Shown: one piece after another, positions 22,701 through 32,886 of the stretch
How positions within the stretch are numbered: the first letter of the stretch is position 1
Layout: every line of letters begins with the position of its first letter
NCBI RefSeq assembly: GCF_902150065.1
Contig: NC_043996.1
Location: 10,425,485 to 10,489,484 of the forward strand
DNA from: Myripristis murdjan
Taxonomy: Eukaryota > Chordata > Actinopteri > Holocentriformes > Holocentridae
Length of the DNA stretch: 64,000 nt
Direction of reading: 5' to 3'
The notes under the pieces: model-generated
Databases searched by the model: none
Seen by the model: only the letters and a program-made list of their open reading frames with translations
Told to the model about the DNA's origin: nothing
Program-made: the position numbers and the translations under genes

Positions 22701-24766
22701 AATGTGCAAATGACCATAACACAGCACCAGGGTTCAAGAATGTTGTTGATTTAAACCAGTTACTTCACTGTTAATGTCCTGGCTGCAGAGATTTCAAGCT
22801 CTGACAAAAGCTAAGTTGGTCTGCTCACTTTGATTTGTTCCTAAGTAAATGCCCTTTACCCTGCTCCCCAGCACACACACACACACATAGCCAGGCTGAT
22901 GCCAGCTTTGTGGGGCAGTGAGTCTGGTGTTAGAAGAGTAACACACACATTTCAAAATATTGCAGGACCAGACTTGCTCACTCAGTCTGGAATACCATTA
23001 TCATAGCAAACTAACTGTATTTATACAATTAATTATTTTATATTTGTCGTTCAGATTAGCAACATACACTATGTGTAGCTAAGTTGAAATCACTCGAACA
23101 AGCTCCAGACAAAAAAACCCCTCAGAAATCAGTGATGCAGCGACACAAATAGTTCATTCAAACCTTACCTTGTAGCTGAGTCTGCCATTTCACTACATTT
23201 TCTAACTGAAGCTCAGAGATCCACCAAATCTTCCATAATAAAACACTTTTTATTTCTCTTTACTTTCAGTTTTCAACCAGTGGCTGACAACTAGCACTGG
23301 TTCAGTAAAGCATACGCTGTGTTTGAGTTTGCACTGATGACACCATCTAGTGGTCAAGATCACACACTACAATTACATAAATTTGGTCATATATTGTCTC
23401 CAGTATTTTTGCAAGCCATATTCATCATTAACATGAAAAATATACATACAGTTTATTATACATGCTTTGAACAACTAATTATTCTATCAAAGTTCTGATT
23501 TTCAAACTCAAATTTTGGTGTTCAGCCACCACCTAAGTTAGAAGTACTATCCATGGAGGGCCTTCACGTATCAGTCTTTCAGAATTCTTGGCAACAATTT
23601 ACAGATACTAACATGTTCATAATGATGTAGATAGTGTATTTGCTTGGGCCGAAGTGAATGGAGTATTTGACTTCAGTTTGTTTCTTTTTTCCTGGAAGCA
23701 TTTTGGCTGAGGAATTCCTGTCCAGCCGTGAGAAGTATGAGAAAGAAGCCCAGAAGCACACAGAGGAAACTGCAGGGGCATCACTGGATGACATGGAGAA
23801 GGTGAATGCTGTATTTTGTTTAATTAATTGTTTATATTGCAGTGCCTTGTATATTGTATGACATTTTTGGTGTCTTACAACTTTTACATAAATGCTAACA
23901 AAAATAATCTCCTTCCACTGTCGGTTACAGATGTTTTGCCTCTGTTTGTTTGTCTGTCTGTGTGTTAGCATGATAACTTAAAAAACTAATGGACGGATTT
24001 GATTGAAACTTCATGGTAATGTGTGAATGATAAGCAAATTAAATTTTGCATTATTTAGATGACAGGTTAACATCAGGCAAAGGTCAAACTTCACATATTG
24101 GCCAATATCTCTGGAATGAAGCATCATAGCAAGATGAAGCTAAGTGGTGGAGGATGCCGTTTCTAACTGCTCTTATATTATTTTCTTTTACCAAAAGAAA
24201 TTGGTGGGTCCCGTGACACATGATCCACCCGGACATTTACTCTGCCCACTCGTCAAGAGGCTGTTTGTTGACCCTGTGAAAACAAAATATGGAACAATCT
24301 ACGAACGCAAGGCCATTGAGAAACACCTCAAAAGGTGAGTCACCTGTTATTATTGTCAGTAATTTAACATGACTCACTTACGTCTATTCATAAGCAACAG
24401 GACCCCATCTTTTGTTATTTTTGGTACATTTATATGTGCATGTCAAGAAAAAGAAAAGAAAAGAAGGTCACCTCATTTATTGTTTAGTTAACATTTAGAT
24501 CAGAGGGCTTCTGTTAAAAGATACATGAGTAAAATACCTATCAATACTATCTCATTAGCCACAATCATCCTGAAAAAATCCAACCAAATGCTCATTAGCT
24601 GCATTTCATGTATTTTGACAGCAATTGTGCAATCTTTTTCAGATGCAGACATGAGCCACAAGATTCAAAGAAACTGCTCAGAAGAACTGATCTCAAACCA
24701 GCCCATGAAATGAAGAAAATGGTGACTGATTACCGCTCTGATCAAATTAAAGAGACCTATGTGTAG
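3973..24766 (+). CDS. SAM - ubiquitin-like x2 - VWA - E2 (UBC) - U-box fusion protein, about 1,088 aa
   Basis: Twenty-five exons join without a phase break: 3973-4023, 4181-4310, 6603-6770, 7195-7332, 7576-7727, 8024-8127, 8869-9058, 10890-11021, 11323-11466, 11890-12019, 12786-12936, 13960-14096, 14991-15102, 15373-15436, 16898-17101, 17259-17404, 17596-17714, 18746-18870, 18975-19072, 19520-19656, 21663-21787, 21984-22129, 23699-23801, 24198-24334 and 24643-24766 (3,267 nt). Approximate domains are SAM 18-80, ubiquitin-like 96-190 and 208-275, helical 276-446, unassigned 447-600, VWA 602-790, E2 832-1000 and U-box 1014-1085. Key residues are MIDAS D605/S607/S609, T681 and D713, and E2 cysteine C932. 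The predicted role is self-contained ubiquitin conjugation on targets bound by the N-terminal or VWA parts. The start is either METETKD at 3973 or MDAIFNL at 4181. I know of no characterised vertebrate protein with this architecture; unstudied fish homologues may exist. Confidence 0.85.
3975..3987 (+). promoter_or_regulatory. Candidate ISRE 2, overlapping the first codons
   Basis: GGAAACCGAAACT is an exact match to the GAAANNGAAACT consensus. It begins in the ATG proposed at 3973, so either the site lies just inside the first coding exon, or transcription starts downstream of it and translation begins at the ATG at 4181. Two ISRE-like sites within 60 bases are unlikely in ordinary sequence. 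Confidence 0.6.
5143..5630. repeat. Minisatellite, GGTTGCTATGG / GGTTGCTAGG units
   Basis: About a dozen diverged units of roughly 35-45 bases repeat the phrases ggttgctatggtgttct, ggttgctagggtgttgctagg and cctgatggttgctagg. It lies wholly within intron 2 and is probably variable in copy number. Confidence 0.85.
6185..6335. repeat. Triplicated unit of about 50 bp with an internal inverted repeat
   Basis: Three consecutive copies share gataacaatagtgactcggt followed by gctaccccgaggcac. CTCGG and CCGAG within each unit can pair as a short stem. The copies differ at only a few positions, so the duplication looks recent. Confidence 0.8.
6534..6565. repeat. Perfect 14-bp inverted repeat (hairpin)
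   Basis: TACCCTGGTTCAGT and its exact reverse complement are separated by four bases (TTTG), about 37 bases before the acceptor of exon 3. It may be a mobile-element tip or a structure near the branch point; no function is shown. Confidence 0.7.
6771..7194. mobile_element. Intron 3 with a degraded copy of the TTAA-type palindromic element
   Basis: Positions about 6850-6960 (tagcctagcataaagacttg, tctatgggagtcattagcc, aaaccttacaggaactcc) resemble, in reverse orientation, the middle of the element at 18035-18566. It is a fragment without clear ends. The rest of the intron shows nothing identifiable. Confidence 0.5.
7195..9058 (+). other. Tandem ubiquitin-like domain exons
   Basis: The exons at 7195-7332 and 7576-7727 complete a first ubiquitin-like fold (NTIEDLMLRICHLENV, VCLYTVDGMPLTDD, NGAELYAIF). 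The second is clearer: CHIMLRGDFELSMDLASDT, ITHLRNMLAEESGIPAHVLH and ILQNCGISKGSTVHFSL follow ubiquitin's strand-strand-helix-GIP-strand order. Neither ends in Gly-Gly before a cleavage site, so they are built-in domains rather than conjugatable modifiers. They could bind ubiquitin readers, the proteasome or the protein's own E2. Confidence 0.7.
9059..10889. repeat. Intron 7: CT/CA microsatellite, otherwise unremarkable
   Basis: A CT run at about 10259-10313 passes directly into a CA run at about 10314-10342. The rest is AT-rich intronic sequence. The open frame continuing from exon 7 to 9349 is read-through past a good gtaagt donor at 9059. Confidence 0.75.
12020..12785. repeat. Intron 10 with a TA/CA microsatellite
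   Basis: A TA run at about 12645-12674 grades into a CA run ending at about 12690. No exon-like sequence is seen elsewhere in this intron. Confidence 0.75.
12937..13959. other. Intron 11, no identified feature
   Basis: About 1 kb of AT-rich intron. I see no exon, RNA gene or clear element ends. Phrases such as aaacctaaccttgccctaaa suggest old repeat sequence that I cannot classify. Confidence 0.5.
14097..14990. other. Intron 12, no identified feature
   Basis: Nothing beyond ordinary AT-rich intron is seen. Open frames here have no family resemblance and no matching splice sites. Confidence 0.5.
15597..16791. mobile_element. Non-autonomous hAT-type element (outer), 1,195 bp
   Basis: The ends are inverted repeats (TAGTGCTGGGCGGTAT and its complement), flanked by a perfect 8-bp target duplication ATTCTTGA at 15589-15596 and 16792-16799. 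An 8-bp duplication is the hAT hallmark. No transposase frame is present. It sits in the intron between exons 14 and 15 and contains a second, younger element and a CA run at about 16674-16707. Confidence 0.88.
16084..16288. mobile_element. Nested palindromic hAT MITE, 205 bp
   Basis: It begins CAGGGGTGGGCAATCATGTG and ends with the complement, and is nearly palindromic over its whole length. A perfect 8-bp target duplication TACTAATG lies at 16076-16083 and 16289-16296. The arms differ at few sites, so the insertion is recent relative to its host element. Confidence 0.93.
16898..18870 (+). other. VWA-domain exons with complete MIDAS
   Basis: VMVDSSSSMNADCYG supplies the DxSxS metal-binding motif after a hydrophobic strand. 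NGRTVLYDAL supplies the threonine and IICLTDGNDVG the aspartate, so all three MIDAS elements are present. Helices and strands alternate as in a Rossmann-type VWA domain, ending in VVDAIILGKVDNNMLHGISN and the GGCCFKPET strand. The domain probably binds metal and a partner or substrate. Confidence 0.85.
17715..18745. mobile_element. Intron 17 with a TTAA-flanked foldback element (about 18035-18566)
   Basis: The ends read TTAAAGGAATACTCCAAAGT and, inverted, TTAAAGTACTATTCCAAAGT. The inverted arms extend roughly 80-100 bases or more, including the matching stretches aaaatggtat / ataccatttt. TTAA at both ends fits a piggyBac-type target site. No coding capacity is seen. Confidence 0.75.
19657..21662. 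mobile_element. Intron 20 carrying a LINE reverse-transcriptase fragment (about 20730-21090, plus strand)
   Basis: Translation shows ILVLLDLSAACDTEDRDMF and GTALNWFKSYLKDRE, the conserved start of a non-LTR retrotransposon reverse transcriptase (the DLSAAFDTVDH family type seen in L2/CR1-like fish LINEs). The fragment is short, has lost frame after the GVPQGS-like region and lacks the YADD motif in frame. A small hairpin (TACCCTAAACAT and complement) lies at 21152-21181. The rest of the intron is AT-rich without features. Confidence 0.7.
22130..23698. other. Intron 22, no coding feature; contains a CTCF-like site
   Basis: Apart from short CA runs near 22871 and the CTCF-like motif at 23338-23356, the 1.6-kb intron shows no identifiable gene or element ends. 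Confidence 0.5.
23338..23356 (-). promoter_or_regulatory. CTCF-like motif 2
   Basis: TGACACCATCTAGTGGTCA shares the CCATCTAGTGG core with the sites near 861 and 40391 and lies within the fusion gene's intron 22. Confidence 0.4.
24198..24766 (+). other. C-terminal U-box exons
   Basis: Residues from about 1014 read LLCPLVKRLFVDPVKTKYG, TIYERKAIEKHLKR and LLRRTDLKPAHEMKKMV. They match the U-box pattern: a CP start, DPV, G-x-x-YER-x-AI, L-x-x-x-x-L-x-P and a final helix. U-boxes recruit a charged E2 as E3 ligases; here an E2 precedes it in the same chain by about 15-20 residues of linker. The stop is tag at 24764-24766. Confidence 0.85.
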
Positions 24767-24771
24767 AAAAA

Positions 24772-24843
24772 AATAAAAAAATTTTCAAGGCAAAATTGTT
24801 CAGTTAATTTCAGTTCAGAGGTGAACAGAAATGGAAAAATAAA
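24772..24843 (+). terminator. Polyadenylation signals of the fusion gene
   Basis: AATAAA occurs at 24772-24777, only six bases past the stop, and again at 24838-24843. The second is the more plausible working signal because the first would leave almost no 3' UTR. Confidence 0.5.
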
Positions 24844-26640
24844 TGTCTGTTGCTGTTTTTTTCCTCTTAATTCGACACAGAGTGAAGTTTCATGTAACAG
24901 TTTTTGTTATAAATTCAGTGTAGGATTTGAATTGCATAAAACATATAATTACATATTTGTGATTACACAGATTTATACATCCTTCACTGATATTATTATT
25001 GCATACCTCCTTATCATGTACTTAATGTAACATTCCAGGTTTGACCATTGCAACTTTCACAAAAACAAAAGCTGCACCACGCCAGCTTAAGTAACCTATA
25101 CTCAAGCCTACTCATCCCCCTCAAGAGCATTTTATTAGATGCTTGAAAGGCCTGTTTTACTCAATGTTGTGCTATAAATACATTCCAAACATATTATAAC
25201 CTATCTTTACGCAAGTTACACTGCCTTTTATAATAGTCTAATGAGGTAACTATAATACGATGACATTTTTCAAAATGTTTCTCTTACTCTTTGAAGTTGT
25301 ATTCTTTTTTGTAATCTGACTACTTAATTCAAGGATGATATTTCATACTGTTCTGTGTGATTGTTCGATGATGTCAAGGGATTACCTACACACTCTTATT
25401 CTATCTATATGCTTCTCCAAACCATCATTAAGTAATTTCACAATTTTGTACTTAGTGGATAATTTTGTAATCATTTTCAGTATCTCTTAAGGATGGTAAT
25501 TTTTATTGATAGTTTAATGATTTTTTTTTTTTTTCATCATTTTAAGATGCATTGTCACATGCAGAGTGTGGGTTTATGTATGTATGTAGTCCTGTTCGGT
25601 ATTCAGCCTACAAATACACAGGATAAGGCTGCAGCATATGCCACCTGATTTTCTGATCTAACCAACTGATTTCTCATTAGGGAGTGGAATTATTTTTTGC
25701 TTTGAGCTCACCATTGGTGGCAATGGTGGTGAATAATCAGCTTTACATTCTCTGAAGTAACTTGTTTTCACTGTTGATTCTTCCCTTCTTTTTAGTTTTG
25801 ATTGTTCAAAAGAATTTTTGCATTCTGTCATGTCTAAGGTTGTACCTGGCTCACAAATTCGAGTGCATTTATAGTTGAGCTGAGACATTTATGAGTGATA
25901 ATTTGAGCCCTAGATGTCCTGCCTTATCAACTCCTTGGCATTTGGTATAAATTTGGAAGCAGAAACCGAGGTCTTCATTGTCTTCTAGAGCTGCTCATAA
26001 ATTACCTACTTGGAGTGAACGAACAAGTGCTCTTACTGCCTACTCATAATTAAAAGTTGAGAAAACCAACAAAGGCTCTGAGTATATTTTTTTAACAGCT
26101 GACTTTTGATAGAGTTTGCTGTGATATTTTAACACAACAGCATCTTCAAAAGAATTCCCTTTGTATGTTAATGGTGCAAAAATTAGGACTGTGATGCTCG
26201 TGTGAAAGCAGCCCCTGACTTGAACCTCTATTCCTGCCTGAAATGTCTGACACAAAGAGTCAGTGGATGCTTTTACATGAGCACGTGTGACTGCCCCATG
26301 GCACCGAGTGACCATAATACACTGCTGATGTGCTGATAACACAATAATGGAATATGCTTAAATGTGTTAGACTTGTAAAAGATAGTCCATCCACCCATGC
26401 AAAGGACAGAGGGCAAGGAGGAAAGCATTGCACCAGGACAAAGTTTGCCCTATGTGCTGTCTGTCAGTGAAACAGGTTCAACCTAAAGAGAGCAGATTGA
26501 GATGAGGTGGTCCAAAATCAGTGGCAAAACAGACGGTAGTAAGACAATCACATTTGTTTGTTTGTTTTTTATTTATTCATTTAATTTTACATGCATCGGG
26601 ATCATACACTCCTCGGAGTTATTTTTTACTCAGCGTGTGT
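24844..26640. other. Intergenic region between the fusion gene and the first THEM6
   Basis: About 1.8 kb of AT-rich DNA with no supported exon. Open frames at 25658-25888 and 26040-26342 on the minus strand lack family resemblance and splice context. Confidence 0.5.
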
Positions 26641-26787
26641 GTGGCAGCAACACACCGCATGACGTCTAGTCTGCCGGAAATTAACGAAGAAGAAGAAGCA
26701 GCAGCAATCATGTTACTTTGACTGGCACAGGCTGTCGGGAGTTTGGGAGCTACACGCAGATCGACTCCAGGGAGAACCAGGCGGCAT
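26641..26787 (+). promoter_or_regulatory. Candidate promoter and 5' UTR exon of the first THEM6 gene
   Basis: A CRE-like TGACGTC at about 26660 and an ETS-like CCGGAAAT are followed by unusually GC-rich sequence ending in a strong donor (gcggcat, then gtgagt at 26788). The THEM6 coding exon begins four bases after an acceptor, so an upstream non-coding exon is required; this is the best candidate I see. Assignment is inferred. Confidence 0.4.
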
Positions 26788-29252
26788 GTGAGTAGGAACA
26801 CATTTCTTTTCTCCATAGTTCGTCAGAGAATTTATTTACTTTCAATTTATTTTCAGTTTTCATGTTTACTGTAGCATTAAGACCGTTGCAGGGCAGGAGG
26901 GTGCACCGGCTCGACAGATCAGCATTTACCACACTTTAAATGTCAGCCCGCTGAAAATGACACAGACCTGATTTGAAACACAACCACGCTAGAATAAAAA
27001 CCGAATTGCTGGATTGCACAATAAAAAATTGAAGCCAACGCGACACCATATTGTGCAGCTAATTGTATGACACTTTACAAAGATGCACTTGATCGTCTAA
27101 TTTCTAGTCCGGGTCTTCATAATAAAAAAAAGTCACATATCGGAATGTTAGTTTACTTTTAGGATTAACAGGCAGATAACGTCTGTAATTATAGTCACAC
27201 AAACAGAACAAAAGCAAAACACAGTGAATTGAATGATCTCTAAAGGAACTGGCCCAGCCTCTAAAAATGTTAGACTAAATAAATAAATGACAAAAAAACT
27301 CTTCATCAGATTGATAGACAGTGTTTGTCACATCTACAGGCCACTCAAGTTGGTCGCTCTCTATTCATTGTCTGTGTCAGGGGCGTCCAACCTTTTTTCA
27401 TTCAACAGCTGCCTTGAAAAAATGAAAATGGCCAATCAAACCACTCATCAATGAACTTTAAATCCATACCAGCAAAATGCAGCAAATTCTGCATGTAAGA
27501 AATCTATCTATCTAAGTAGTAGTAAGCCCACTTTTATGCATAAAATGAAACAATGCACATCAAAAGACGTGATGGCAATTTTCTGAATCCAAGTTTCATT
27601 TTCTGTTTATCAGTTTGGCATGGCATAACGTATCAGAATACCTTAAGTTCTTAATAAAGCCATACAGGACTAAGGTTACTTTATCAAAGAATTACAGCTC
27701 GCTTCACTTTACATATCTAAATCACATGAATTAACTGCAGCCTGTGACTTTTCCCATGCCTCACTCCAGCCGCACTCTGCCTGTCAGACAGCTAGTTGTT
27801 TTTTCGTAGAGAGGTAGGGCCAGCTCCTGCCTCTCCTGTGGACCCGGTTCTACCTGTTCTGCTGGCCTACGAGTTCAGCTTCAACGGGTGTAAAGGGTGT
27901 CGCAAGTGTCCCATCTTAAAACTGGGAACATTGAAATTATCTTTGGCACACACACACGTACACACACACTGAAACTGTTTCACAGTGAATCTCTTCAGTG
28001 ACTTCAAACCCCAAAATGCATGTAACTCAGTATCAGAATCAGTTTAATTGCCAGTCATTTCAAGTATAGCCTAATTAAATTAAATATAACGAATTACAAA
28101 TTTGCCATTAGGGGTTTTACAGCAATACAACATCCTCTGTCCTTAGACTCTGTTGTCGGATAAGCAACAACTCCCATAACAAAAAAAAAAAAAAAAAAAA
28201 AAAACCTAACAGGGAGAAAAAATATGATGAAACCTTTCTTCCCCAGACGTGCAATGTATGTTGTAAACCAGCCCAAGTTACAGAATACAACACTGAAACA
28301 GGATAATGAATTTACAAGATATACAAAGGATGTGATGTGCCACAAGGAGCAGCTCTATGTATTAATAATTTGCATTTCTGAAAAATGTTTGTACAGCAAG
28401 GACATTAGCATAGTCCAATTTAAAGAGAGAAAATTATGTTAGCATGCTTTCTCCTGTGAATGGTGCTCAGTAGCCTATGAGTTGGGCAATTAATCAACAT
28501 TCAGGTTTGTAAAATGCATTATATTTATCTGGTTATTTCACAATAATAATAATGATAAGAATTGTATTCTTTGGTAAATAAATGAAATTAAATGCACATT
28601 GCCTTTAAAGATTACAACCACTTGCCAGCTAAAAGATACAGAGTCAGCAGGATTTGTTGGTTGCAATTTGCAAACACAATATACTGCTAGTAGTCAGTTT
28701 TCATTTCCTAGGATGGAGATGGACACTGTCCTAGGAAAAAAACAGAAAACAGGCCAACACCACATTGTTCTTCATCCTCATCCTCTACCTCAGAGCTATT
28801 GGATGAAAGCCAACCCCACATTCACTCTCATTGTTGAACAAGCTTTGTCTGCTTGGCCTCACTTTATGTCCTTTTTTTTATGTGGGACACAATTTTCATA
28901 TCTTCCTATTGGATGTTGTGCTATTGATGTGGCACCGCACACTGTGATTGGCTGAGAGCTACACACCCACTGCCCAAAGACAGACGCCCAGAAACGTCCT
29001 GAGCTCAGCAAAACAAGAAAATCCCGGCAGAGTGCAGATACACACCAGCACACACTTCCAGTGGCTCATAAGTGATGACTGAAAATCCTTCTCATTCTGC
29101 CTTTAATTGAGATCATTTATAATTACTGGAAATTTTCACATTTGAATTTTTATCATACTGTCAATACTTCACACCCACACCTACACACACCTAAACTGAA
29201 CTACTGTGTTGTACCTCACTGAAGCTCCTCGTCTTGTGGCCTGTTCCTCCAG
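26788..29252. other. Putative first intron of THEM6 copy 1
   Basis: No coding sequence is recognised. It holds a poly-A run at about 28181-28204 and, near 28030, a phrase (tatcagaatcagtttaattg) resembling the end of a common fish interspersed repeat. The long open frame at 28599-28955 has no recognisable content. Confidence 0.45.
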
Positions 29253-29256
29253 AGAG

Positions 29257-30018
29257 ATGTGGTGGGTGCTGTGGGCGCTCGCTGCCTTGCTGGCTCTCTT
29301 CTGCACTCTGGATGTGTGGTACTTCCTGCGGGCGGCGGCGGTGGTCCTCCGGGCCTGGTTCCAGCCTCCGGTCTGGGATGTTACCGCCGAGCAGATCATC
29401 TTAGGACGGGTCCTCCCTCACGACATAGACATGTGTCACATGAACAACGCTCGCTACCTCCGGGAGTGCGACTTCGCCCGCTTCTCCCTCTACGTACGCA
29501 ACGGTGTATTCAAGGCCCTCCGAGCCCTGGGAGCCAGCATGGTAGTGGGGGCCACCACCATCCGGTACCGCAGGGCTCTGTGCATAGGGGAGGGGTTTGA
29601 GCTGCGGAGTCGCATCGTCACGTGGGACGACAAGTCCTTTTTCCTGGAGCAGAGATTTGTGTCTGCCAAAGATGGGTTGGTGTGTGCTGTGATGTACTGC
29701 AAGCAGAACGTCATCCGCGGCAGCCCGGACAAGATCATGCAGCACCTGTGTAAGAGGAAGGTAAGGAGGGAGCCAAGGTGCAGCAGTGCTCAGGAAGAGG
29801 GTCATCTCAGGCCTTCAAAAATGAAACACATGGAAACTGAACATCAAAAGAGGTGAAGAAATTTCCTCTGATGACAGAGTGACGATCAGCCTGTGGTTTG
29901 TGTCTTGCAGGTGGAGTGTCCTGAGTTTCCAGAGGACCTTCAGCACTGGGTGAGCTTCATCTCGGCCAGCAGCCAGACCCTGAGGGCAGAGAGCGGCCTG
30001 GACGAGAAGAACAAGTGA
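29257..30018 (+). CDS. them6: THEM6-like protein, copy 1 (203 aa)
   Basis: Two coding exons, 29257-29760 and 29911-30018, join in phase 0. The protein starts [20 protein letters not shown], a hydrophobic N-terminal helix acting as signal anchor, followed by [18 protein letters not shown]. The hotdog-fold thioesterase-superfamily core carries [44 protein letters not shown] and KQNVIRGSP. It ends [11 protein letters not shown]...GLDEKNK. Length and motifs match vertebrate THEM6 (about 208 aa), a membrane protein of the secretory pathway whose substrate is not well defined. [16 protein letters not shown] is the place where hotdog 4HBT-type enzymes keep their active-site segment. An acceptor (ctccag) lies four bases before the ATG, as in copy 2. 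AATAAA follows at 30251-30256. Confidence 0.92.
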
Positions 30019-30250
30019 GGCTGGACACTGCAGCGGCGGTGAAGATCGCCTTTTTGGAAGCAAATTAATATAACAGCTATAATTTAAAACTGTTGTGAGA
30101 GTTTCAGTTCAATACTGATATTTATTTGACTAACACAGATGTGCCTTCTCCTCTGAAATGAACTTGTGCAGCACTTTGCACTATCTGGAGAGGTGAAACA
30201 AGGGTTGGGATGAATAATGCTAAAGATATATTTTTGTGTGCTATGAAATC

Positions 30251-30256
30251 AATAAA
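30251..30256 (+). terminator. Polyadenylation signal of THEM6 copy 1
   Basis: AATAAA lies 233 bases past the stop in AT-rich sequence, giving a short 3' UTR. Confidence 0.7.
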
Positions 30257-30269
30257 AACACTTTTGATG

Positions 30270-31000
30270 CACTCTTTCAGTGAGCTTTCTTTTAAACTGT
30301 CATGTGCTCAGTCACGCATAAGGTAAAATTTTTACCTTCATCTAGTGCAGGCAAATCATTTTTAAGGAAATTAGTAATAACAGTGAGGAGGAGCCCTGTC
30401 AGTCATTATAGGAAACATGTAATCAGTGTTTCCAATGACAACTCAATATGATACATTTGTGTTAATCTTTATTATACATTCATGGTAATAATACATAATG
30501 TTACAACATAGAAGAAAGACTTACTTGTATATGTAGTGTCACAATAGCTGCAGAAAAAGTAAAATAATAAAACCTAAACTTTTTTTTGTCATTATTATGG
30601 ATACAGAGGCTGCATATACATTGCTCAAAAAAGTGAATTTACATTTGTGTAAAAAAAAAAAAAAAAAAAATTGGCTTACATCATTGTCATTCTCAAGCTT
30701 CTGTAGAAATGTTGGGATTTTTAAAAAATAAACTTAATGTCAGTTTATTTTACCTTATTGATTGTGGGCAAAAAAAAAACTTTGTTGTGAGGATCTTTCT
30801 TCCAATTTAAATCCTTAACATAATTATTCCAGCAACGGAAACATTATGCCTCAGAAATAGATGCAATATTCCCTCTGCAACATAGACATTTTTGACCACT
30901 GAAAAATTAGATTTTGAGATTTTTTTATTATAATTATTATTATTATTATTACTACTAATAAGATCAAGCCACTATTTCTAAAGAACATACAAAAGCCATA
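30270..31000. other. Intergenic spacer between the THEM6 copies
   Basis: AT-rich sequence with a poly-A run at about 30651-30670 and short ATT runs near 30931-30950. No exon or element ends are recognised. Confidence 0.55.
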
Positions 31001-31244
31001 ACTGGTGGTAGCATCAAGAAGTATCGCAGCTCCTTACGTTTTCTTGGCTGTTGATAGAAAAATGAAACTCCTTTTTTCATCATTTGTCATATCCCACTCC
31101 GACACCTCGGCCAATGAGATGAAGGTACGGTCACAAACCAGGAAGCAGGACATTCAACATCAACCGGCACCTCTCCGCCTCTTCAAGCTCCAAGTCGCAC
31201 CTCGTTGCATACAGCTCATGGTAGAGCCTTCTCCTGGAAGCACG
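31001..31244 (+). promoter_or_regulatory. Candidate promoter and 5' UTR exon of THEM6 copy 2
   Basis: A stretch of raised GC and CpG content spans about 31080-31440. Within it a strong donor (cacg, then gtgagt at 31245) ends a plausible non-coding exon that would splice to the acceptor at 32881-32882. An ATG at 31218 in the exon would be an upstream start out of frame with THEM6. Confidence 0.45.
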
Positions 31245-32882
31245 GTGAGTTAAAGTCACAGCCGCTGCAGGTTATTATGATTTTCCCAGTCGTTAATTGA
31301 GTCGTATCGCTGTGGGAACTTCAGAAGAGCGGGATGTCGCGTCCGGAGAGGCCGCCGGCTAACGCTAGCTGGCGGCTAAGCTAGCAGGCTGCGTGCCGTT
31401 CATGTGCGGCGGCTCCGGCTCTCATCTCCTCTCAAGGTTGAACCGGATGATGGCACGAATGCAGCGGCTTTGCATCGCTGTCTCTCTTGTGCACCACACC
31501 AGGAAAACTAGCCAGCGAGCTCAGAGGTCCCGGTAGGCCCGTGTTACCTTTAGGTATTTTGATTCGAATTTGAAGAAATGAGAAAATCGCTTCGTTTCGA
31601 TTTTACTCGATTTGTCATTGCGTGTTGTGTAAATACAAAACAAAAACTCGAGTCGGTTTCTTGTTTCTCGCTCAGCTTTAGCTCTTCGTTGTAAGTTAAT
31701 TGTATTTGTCTGGCTTGGAGACGTCTCGTTAAAAGGTTTGAGCTGTTCAATGATTGATGGGGAGCCGGACATTTAAAACTTTAGAGGTCCAGGTTCATGG
31801 TCCTGATGTTGGCCTTTAACAGAGGATAATGAGTTAGAGGAAGCTGTGGCAGGTTCATCTGTCCCATTCAAACTGAGAAGAGACTCGGTTTTCCTCCTCA
31901 GATGCTGACACAAACTGGGGGGTCACAGTCACCACAGCACAGGGCAGCACAGGGTCTCCACATGTGACTGTAAAGATGGCAAACTTTCTCCAGTTATGTA
32001 CACCCTTTGATTTTTTTTTTTTTTTCAGCCAAGCTCCCCCTGAGCAGTGTAAAAGAAGCTCCATCAGTGAAATTACAACCCGAATACTGAGGGTATTGTG
32101 TTGGCTTTGTTTTTGCTTCTTTTTCCACTTCTTTCTCCTTCTGTCCAGCTGTATTGGCAGCAGCGATACAGCCTTCACACAAAGTTTTTCTTCCGAATCC
32201 ATTCAAAACCTTTTGAGATATCCTGCTAACATAACCCTCGTCCAACTCCACTGCTGCTAAAGGATTATGTTTGTTTCACTTGTTTTTTGTATCTCAAGGA
32301 AATTGAATCAGGTAATATGTCTAGGCGTCTCAGACTACCAGTCTAGGCTAGTGAACAGCATGAACTGATGAGTCCAGTTGACCTGATTCACTATCCCTGT
32401 GATGACCTGAACGATTGAGAATATGCACAGACACTTGTTTTTTGATCTCTGATTCTGACATCAAAAACAAATAAACCTTGTTATTACCATTTTTTTAGGA
32501 TTGTGGTTTCGAAACCAAAATCGAAATTACTTTGTTTATTATCTTTGACTTTTAAAGAAAATTTGTATTTTTGTTTTTTCATGTTGTGAGAAATGAAAAA
32601 GGGATTATATGATGATTCCAGACTCACAGAACTCTTGCTTTTCTGTATGTCTGCATTGTCATTGATAAGATCATAGTTGTATTTTGTTAAATGTTGGAAC
32701 ATTTTTATAATGCACTGATTGCATTAAATGTTTTTTTTTATTATTATTACTGTGTGAGCTGTTACACAGCCTAAGATCTATGAATCACTTGGAGATGCCG
32801 CTGATAAAGATGCATTGTGTATTCAGCCTTTCATGCTCTTTGTGATCATTCCTAACAACAATAATATGTGTTTCTATTTCAG
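31245..32882. other. Putative first intron of THEM6 copy 2
   Basis: GC-rich at its start and AT-rich later. Open frames on both strands at 31521-32260 show low-complexity or random content and no domain. No repeat ends were recognised. Confidence 0.45.
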
Positions 32883-32886
32883 AGAG

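Larger units (their letters stand above)
19520..23801 (+). other. Ubiquitin-conjugating (E2) domain exons
   Basis: The domain begins DKRILEELKSL, continues FWKILMQGPPDTPYENGVFE and DYPVKPPVVRFITP, and reaches VYHCNVNNVGRICHNIF, where the cysteine of GRIC is the catalytic position. It ends LLIIPEPEDPLDS and FLSSREKYEKEA, the usual E2 C-terminal helices. The histidine and asparagine of the HPN motif are kept but the proline is cysteine. The PPDTPYENGVF and DYPxKPP hallmarks are intact, so this looks like an active E2 rather than a UEV variant. Confidence 0.88.

Noticed and set aside
27378-27410. CAGGGGCGTCCAACC resembling a hAT element tip
   Set aside because: I found neither the matching inverted end nor a target duplication.
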